From Cupriavidus sp. UYMMa02A (lineage in GTDB: Bacteria > Pseudomonadota > Gammaproteobacteria > Burkholderiales > Burkholderiaceae): 64,000 bases of DNA. A program made the position numbers and the translations under genes. Below the pieces are notes generated by a model that was given only the letters and a program-made list of their open reading frames with translations, did no database searches and was not told the origin of the DNA. This document shows, piece after piece, positions 57,997 through 64,000 of the stretch; position 1 is the stretch's first letter, and each line of letters opens with the position of its first letter. Location of the stretch: assembly GCA_001725945.1 (NCBI GenBank), contig LRMT01000217.1, positions 62,001 through 126,000 on the forward strand. Reading direction: 5' to 3'.

Positions 57997-58961
57997 ATGG
58001 AACGCATCAGACGAATCATTCTTTCAAGCCTGCCCCTCGCCATTGTCGGGGGGCTCCTCTATGCCGGCTTGTTCGTCAAGCCCAAGCCGGTCGGCAAGGC
58101 GGTCGAGCAGCCGCTCGTGCAACGCGGCGATGCTTTCTACGGCATTGCCGCGCTGCCCAATGGCGCCATGTGGGCGGTCGGCTCCAACGGCAAGATCCTG
58201 TACAGCGACGACGCGGGCCAGAGCTGGCGTAGGCAAGGCACCGGCAGCCGCGAGACCTTGCAGGATGTCGCGGCCTGGGACGCGCGCCGGGCGGTGGCGG
58301 TAGGCAATGACGGCGTGGTGCTGACCACCGGGGACGGCGGGCACTCATGGACGCCGGCGCAGGCGCGAAGTCAGCCATCAGCAACAAGCTGATGCGCGTC
58401 CATGCCAGCCAGGACGGCAGCGCCTGGGCGGTCGGCAGCGGCGGTGCGCTGCTGCGCTCGCGGGACTACGGCAAGAGCTGGCAATCGGCTGCGCAGGGCG
58501 AGGACACGGCCTGGAATGGCATTGCCTTCGATGGGCAGCGCGGCTGCGTGGTGGGTGAGTTCGGCCGTATCCGCATCTCCGGCGATGCCGGCGAAACCTG
58601 GGCAAGCGTAGCCAGCCCGGTCAAGCACAGCCTGATGTCGGTCCGGTTCCGGGACGCCAGCCACGCGGTCGCCGTGGGCCTGGCCGGAACGGTGCTGGTC
58701 AGCAACAACGGCGGAGCCAGCTGGGCGCAGGCCGCCAGGACGACCGAGGAGGACCTGCTCGACGTCGCCTGGGATGGCCGGCAATGGATTGCCGTGGGCG
58801 ACAAGGGTGTGGTCCTGGTGGCCGCCGAGGATGCCGGCCCATGGCGCATGACCCGCTTCGCGGCGCAGGACCGTGGCTGGTACACCAGGGTGCTGGCGCA
58901 GGGCGGCAAGTATTTCGTGGCCGGCTCGCGGCTTGCGGTCAAGGATGCGGCTGCCTTGTAA
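57997..58961 (+). CDS. YCF48/BNR-repeat protein (photosystem II assembly factor-like), one frameshift
   Basis: About 321 residues. An N-terminal membrane anchor (IILSSLPLAIVGGLLYAGLFV) precedes six or seven BNR-type blades (MWAVGSNGKILYSDDAGQSWRRQGTG; AVAVGNDGVVLTTGDGGHSWTPAQA; AWAVGSGGALLRSRDYGKSWQSAA; CVVGEFGRIRISGDAGETWASV; AVAVGLAGTVLVSNNGGASW). One base is lost near 58372. In many proteobacteria such a gene precedes an MMPL transporter with DUF1302 and DUF1329 partners, as here. It is probably a periplasmic accessory of the transporter. Confidence 0.85.
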
Positions 58962-58989
58962 GAGGCCGGACAAAGATTTGGAGGAGAAC

Positions 58990-61365
58990 ATGAATACGAT
59001 GGATCAAGGCAGGCTCGCTCGCTTTGTCGAGTTCTGCATACGGCAGCGGGCTTATGTGACCGGCATCTTTGTCGTGATCACGGCCGCCATGCTGGTGACG
59101 GCTTTCAAGGTGGAAGTGCGGACCGTCTTCGAAGACTTGCTGCCGCGCAGCCACCCCTATATCCAGGTTCACGAGCAGTACAAGCATGCCTTCGGAGGGT
59201 CGAACGTGGTCAGCATCGTGCTCGAGGCCGAGCAGGGAGACATCTTCTCCGCCCCGTTCCTGGGCAAGGTCAAGAGCGTGACCACCGCCTTGCAGAAGGT
59301 AGATGGTGCCAACCAGTTCCAGATTGTTTCGCTGGCGTCGCGCAAGCTCAAGGAGATTCGCGGCTCGACCGAGGCCATCGAATCCAACCCGCTGATGTGG
59401 CCCGATGTGCCGCAAGATCAGGCCGGACTGGACACCCTGAAGCAGGCGGTGCTGAACAATCCGCTGGTCTATGGCGCCTATGTCTCGAAGGATCTCAAGG
59501 CGGCGTTGGTCACGGTGGATTTCTATGAGAGCGCGGCCGACTACAACAAGATCTTCCCGCAGGTGATGGCCATTGCCGGTGCGCGCGCGGCGACGGGGTG
59601 CGGGTGCGAGTGACCGGCGAGCCCATCCTCTATGGCTGGGTCAAGCACTTCCTGCCGGAGACCCTGCACATCTTCCTGTTCACCATTGGCTGCCTGGTGC
59701 TGCTGCTGTTCATCATTGCCCGCACCTGGCGCGGCACGCTGCTGCCGCTGCTGGCGGGGCTGAGCAGTGCGATCTGGCGCTCGGCGTGGCGCGCCTGCTG
59801 GGCTTCAATCTGGACCCGCTGGTGATCGTGATCGCATTCCTGATCAGGCCCGGGCGATCTCGCATTCCGTGCAGCTGGTGTCGCGCTTCGACGAGGAAAT
59901 TGCCGCGGGCGCGGACTCCACCTACGCCGCGGCCAAGGCCAGCATGCTGCAGCTGTTCAAGCCGGGCATGCTGGGCGTGATTGCGGATGCCGGTTGCATG
60001 GTGGTAGTGGTGCTGACGCCGATTCCGCTGATGCACAAGGTCTCGATCATCGGCACGGTGTGGGTGATGACGATCGCGCTTAGCGCCTGCGTCATGACGC
60101 CGGTACTGCTGTCCTGGGTGCGCTATCCGCGCGGTTACGCCCACCGCCTGGATCTCGCGCCGTATCTCGATCGCATCCTGAACGTTTGCGTGCGTAGCGC
60201 TACGTCGCGGTGGCGCTACGCGGTGCTGAGCGCCGCTGTCGCCGTGTTCGCGGTCTCCGCGTGGTACGCCACCCGCATCCAGGTGGGGGATGCGCAGCCG
60301 GGTTCCCCAATCCTCTGGCAAGACTCGACCTACAACCGCGACGCGGCAGCCATCAACCAGCAGTTCCAGGGCGCCGACCGGCTCTACGCCGTGTTCTCGG
60401 GCAACCAGCCGAATGCCGTGAAGGAGCCCAGGGTGCTGGAAAGCATGGCGGGGCTACAGCGCTACATGGCCGCCCAGCCTGAAATCGGCGGCAGTGTGTC
60501 GGTTGCGGATGTCATCCCCACGGTGCGGCGCGTGCTGAACGAGAACAATCCGCGCTATCGGGAACTTGGCCGGACTGCGCAGGAGAACGGAGAGATGATG
60601 TACATGTTCATCTCCGGTTCCGACCCGGGCGACATGGCGCGCTTTACCGATGCCCAGTCGCGGGATGCTTCGGTGACCTTCTACTTTCGCGATCACCAGG
60701 GCGAGAGCATCCGCACGGCCATGGCGCGGCTCAAGGCCTACGTGGATGCCCATCCACTTGTCGAAGGCAGCTACCGGCTGGCCGGTGGACTGGTCGGCGT
60801 GCTGGCGGCGGTCAATGAGGTAATTCTTGCCGGCCAGATCGAAAGCATCGCGCTGGCGCTACTGGTGCTGGTTATCTGCTGCGCAGTGGCCTACCGCTCG
60901 GTGACTGCCGGCATCTTCTTCATGGTGCCGGTGATCCTCTCCAACACCATCACCTTCAGCTACATGGCGTGGAAAGGCATCGGCATGAACCTGAGCACGC
61001 TGCCCGTGGCCGCGCTGGGCATCGGGCTCGGCGTGGACTACGCCTTCTACATCGTTGACGGCATCAAGGAAAAGCTCGGCGAGGGCAAGGACCTGCCGGC
61101 GGCCACAATTGCCTCGCTGTTTGGCGCCGGCCGCGGCGTGCTGGTGACCGCGCTCACGCTGACCACCAGCGTGGTGCTCTGGTGTGCGTCGTCGCTGCGC
61201 TTCCAGGCGGATATGGGCGTGCTGATGGCGATCTGGCTATTCGTCTCGGCGCTGAGTGCCCTGTTCATCATGCCCGCGATGGTGCTGGTGTTCCGACCGT
61301 CGTTCATCGTCAAGACGGCAGCCACGGGGCGCTTACCGGATGGTCAGAACGTCGTGTTGTCGTGA
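58990..61365 (+). CDS. MMPL/RND-superfamily transporter, three frameshifts
   Basis: About 792 residues. N-terminal helix (YVTGIFVVITAAMLVTAFKV), then a periplasmic domain (VFEDLLPRSHPYIQVHEQYKHAFGGSNVVSIVLEA). Helix bundle 1 (LHIFLFTIGCLVLLLFIIA ... GFNLDPLVIVIAFLI) and bundle 2 (GIGLGVDYAFYIVDGIKEKL, holding the GxxxDY proton-relay motif) are visible. Breaks lie near 59590, 59780 and 59850. It is 28 bases after the BNR gene with GGAGGAG before the ATG. Hydrophobic or lipid-like cargo is likely for this family; the cargo is unknown. Confidence 0.88.
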
Positions 61366-61413
61366 ATAAGTAAAGCTCAATAAAACAACAAACGGAAGTC
61401 AACAGGAGGAGAC

Positions 61414-62996
61414 GTGAATTTGTATTCCAGGCATGAAATCGGCATGAGATATGGCGCGGCCGGGCTGGCATTGGTTTTTCTCGCCGCGACATCGAATGCC
61501 ACCGCGGCAGAGCCGGATGAGGCCGCCAAATTGAGTGCGCAGAGCATCGCAGAAAGCGAGAGTCACTCTGAGGACCACAGCTTCCACTTGGGCGGCTACG
61601 CCCGGACTTGGGCCTCTTTCAATCTGCAGAACCCGCCGGAAACCAGTCGCAATGACCGGTACTCGCCCTCCATGCTGCGCGGCTCTCTGCTGCTCGACGC
61701 CGACGCGAAGACCGGCCCGGTGACATGGAAGATCGTAGGCGCGCAGATGGGGAATACAAGACAAGGTACCTGAAAGACCTGGAGCAACTGAACCAGCAAC
61801 ATTCGCCGGGGGGGCCGGGCAGCCGGCTGATGGACCAGTATGACAATGCTGACTTGCGCGAGTACTACGCAGACTTCTCGCTCACCGACCGTCTGAACTT
61901 TCGCATCGGCAAGCAGCAGGTTGTCTGGGGCGAGACGGATTTCTTTCGGGCGCTCGACCTGGTCAATGGCTTCGACTATCGGTGGCGCTCGTTCCTGGAG
62001 CGCGAGGGCGACGAGTTGCGCAAACCGCTTTTCCTGATCAAGGCCAAGGTCAATGTGCCGGAGGCGGACGGCAGCCTGCAGTTGCTGCTGAGGCCAGGCA
62101 TCGACCGCTTGCGCGACGTCGGCAACAACTACGACCTGTACGGCGGGCGCTGGGCGGGCCAGCCGTACAAGGGCGTGGACTTCCTCGCCCCCGGTGCGCT
62201 GAACTACAACTATCGTGCGTCGGGCGCGGACGTGGGCGACAAGACCTGGGGCATGCGCTGGGAGGGCATCGCCGGGCCGGTCAACTATTCGCTCGCCTAT
62301 CTGAAGACCTTCAGCAACGACCCGGTCGTCAATTCGGCGTTCGCACCCGCCGGCTCCACCCCGACCGGAGCGCTCGGCGACTTCATCTTTCCCAAGATGG
62401 ACCTGTTCGGCGCCACCGTCAGCGGCTATGTGCCGGCGATCGATTCCGTGCTGAGCACGGAACTGGTCTATACGCGCAACGCACCGTACAACGTCGGCAC
62501 AGACTTCTTCGGCGGCGCACTGCCCGGGTTCGGCGGGATCATCAAGAAGGACCTGATCACCACCATGGTCCGCATGGACAAGAACCTGAACCTGACCCAT
62601 CTGCTTGGCACCAGCAGGCCGTCGTTCTTCTCGGTGCAGGTGTTCGACAAATGGATCCAGAACTACAAGCGCTCGGATGACATCGTCAACATGGTTGGCT
62701 ATGGCAGGGCGGCGAGCCAGCATTCGACCATCGCCACTGTCATCCTCGGCCTGAACTACAAGAACGACAAGATCAATCCGCAACTGGCGGCCGGCGCTTC
62801 GCTGCAGGGCGGCGGCGGCTTCCTGATCCCCAGCGTCGAATTCGTCTATGGGGACCACTGGAGACTGGTGCTGGAGGCCGATTTCTTCTTCTCGAAACAC
62901 AAGCGCCAGCCCGGCCAGATCGAAAGCTCGACCGGTCTGTTCGGATCGTTTGCCAACAATGACCAATTCGTCGCCCGTCTGACGCGACAGTTCTAA
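61414..62996 (+). CDS. DUF1302 family outer-membrane protein, one frameshift
   Basis: About 527 residues. A signal peptide (AAGLALVFLAATSNATAAE) is followed by a porin-like beta barrel: HLGGYARTWASFNLQ, LREYYADFSLTDRLNFRIGKQQVVWGETDFFRALDLVN, and the C-terminal strand NDQFVARLTRQF with terminal Phe. One base is lost near 61750 (KIVGAQM|EYKTRYLKDLEQ). DUF1302 and DUF1329 proteins usually occur as a pair beside MMPL transporters and may form the outer-membrane exit or entry path for hydrophobic compounds. Confidence 0.86.
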
Positions 62997-63010
62997 GCAG
63001 GAGACAAAGC

Positions 63011-64000
63011 ATGCATCCCATCAGGAAGAAAGCCGTTGCGCTCTGCGCCATCGCCGCGTTGAGTGCCGCAGCGACCATCGCGGGCGCGGCGGAATTACCG
63101 GCCGGTACCGTGATCGACAAGGCCAACCTCGACAAGGTCAAGAACGACACGTTCGACGGCCACACGATCGCGAGCCTGCTGACCGACAAGCTGGAATGGC
63201 AGATCCGCAATACGGGCCTGAAGATTCCCCTCGGCCATGCTAAGCCCGTGCAGCTCGATCCAAAATACATCGACGCTACGAAGAAGAACGCGGGCAAGGC
63301 GCAGTTCGACGAGAAGACCCGCGAAGTGACCGGCTGGGTGGCCGGCATTCCCTTCCCGGAGGTAAGCCAGAACGATCCCTTTGCCGGTGACAAGCTGGTC
63401 TGGAACTTCTACTACGCCTCGCCGGAGGGCGACGTCATCAACAACAAGGCGACCTTCCTGATGATCAGCGGCGACAAGGGCCTGGAGTCGACGCAGGACT
63501 GGCTGTTCGAGCGGTACTACATGAAGGGCCGCATCAGTGGCGACAAGCCCGTGCTGGGCGATGGCGGCACCCTCAGCAAGACGCTGTTCGTGGCGACGGC
63601 GCGGAAGACATCAAGGGCGTCGGCACCTTCACCATCCGCTACGATAGCCCGAAACTCGAGGACAGCTGGGCTTACATCAAGTCGGCGCGCCGCACCCGGC
63701 GTCTTTCCGGCGGGGCGTGGATGGATCCGGTCGGTGGCCTGGACATGCTGAACGACGATATCTATGTCTGGAATGCCCGCCCCTCGTGGTATCCGAAGAC
63801 CAAGGTGGTTGGCCGCCGCTGGGTGCTGGCGATCTCGGATGCCAAGCTTGGCTACACGCCGTCGAAGAAGGGAACCCCGGAGGAATGGGCCACGGTGGAT
63901 CTGAAGAATGCGCCGTACTGGAATCCGGTGCAGACCTGGCAGCCGCGCGAAGTCTGGGTCATCGAAGGCACGCCGCCTACTGAGCATCCCTACGGCAAAA
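63011..64000 (+). CDS. DUF1329 family exported protein (runs off the window), one frameshift
   Basis: The first 330 residues. A signal peptide (AVALCAIAALSAAATIAGA) leads into a LolA/LolB-like beta sheet domain (NDPFAGDKLVWNFYYASPEGDVINNKATFLMISGD; KTLFVATA|EDIKGVGTFTIRYDSPKLEDSWAYIKSARRTRRLSGGAWMDPVGGLDMLNDDIYVWNARPSWY, each seen in part). The frame breaks near 63598. The fold suggests binding of a hydrophobic ligand in the periplasm between the MMPL transporter and the DUF1302 barrel. The C-terminal part lies outside. Confidence 0.88.

Overview
The window looks like chromosomal DNA of a high-GC betaproteobacterium of the Burkholderiales, most likely Cupriavidus or a close relative. The inference rests on the strong GC bias at third codon positions, tandem Bug/TctC receptors, a Burkholderiales-type porin, a CzcCBA-type heavy-metal efflux operon and MHS-type transporters. 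No rRNA, tRNA or CRISPR array was seen. A technical feature dominates the reading. About 60 single-base losses break roughly 37 otherwise well-conserved genes, and restoring one base at each break makes every length a multiple of three. I therefore annotate these as single genes with frameshifts that are probably sequence errors, and give full-length coordinates.

Left part (1-12.5 kb): a picolinate (pyridine-2-carboxylate) catabolic cluster. It has a branched-chain-type ABC transporter (ATPase start and binding protein), an MHS-family permease, a dihydroxypicolinate decarboxylase-like amidohydrolase, maleate isomerase, N-formylmaleamate deformylase, 2,5-dihydroxypyridine dioxygenase, maleamate amidase and a three-subunit molybdenum hydroxylase. 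The route would be picolinate, 6-hydroxypicolinate, 3,6-dihydroxypicolinate, 2,5-dihydroxypyridine, N-formylmaleamate, maleamate, maleate, fumarate. The 6-hydroxypicolinate 3-hydroxylase is missing. Six copies of TCAG-N4-CTGA lie in front of the transporter and enzyme transcription units and define one regulon. Its regulator is not in the window.

12.5-16 kb: an operon on the minus strand encoding a DUF305 protein, a YVTN beta-propeller protein, an ECF sigma factor and its anti-sigma factor, behind an ECF-like promoter. 16-21.3 kb: two Bug receptors, a GntR/UTRA regulator, a divergent PDC-lactonase-like amidohydrolase and a porin. 21.7-30.6 kb: a nitrate/sulfonate-type ABC transporter co-transcribed with an FAD oxidoreductase, a family III CoA-transferase, an enoyl-CoA hydratase and a ferredoxin, then a LysR regulator and a ketoglutarate-semialdehyde-dehydrogenase-like enzyme. 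The pathway is unknown. 30.8-31.6 kb: a decayed tyrosine integrase.

31.8-38.2 kb: a heavy-metal RND efflux operon (small secreted protein, CzcC-, CzcB- and CzcA-like) ending in a clear terminator. 38.2-50.7 kb: a mixture of a chemoreceptor, PagL-like lipid A deacylase, an MFS protein, small secreted proteins, an EthD-domain protein, an epimerase, an AraC regulator, entericidin, an EamA transporter, a 3-hydroxyisobutyrate-dehydrogenase-family enzyme and a small gene behind two tandem LexA boxes.

51-57 kb: a defence island. A Gabija-type pair (GajA OLD-family nuclease, GajB UvrD-like helicase) is followed in the same transcription unit by a third, HEPN-like gene. The island abuts a truncated SRAP (YedK/HMCES) gene on the left. 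On the right lies an HTH/coiled-coil protein of the kind carried by integrative elements. 57-64 kb: an operon of a YCF48/BNR protein, an MMPL/RND transporter, a DUF1302 protein and a DUF1329 protein. It is preceded by a sigma-70-like promoter, a 22-codon ORF and a hairpin.
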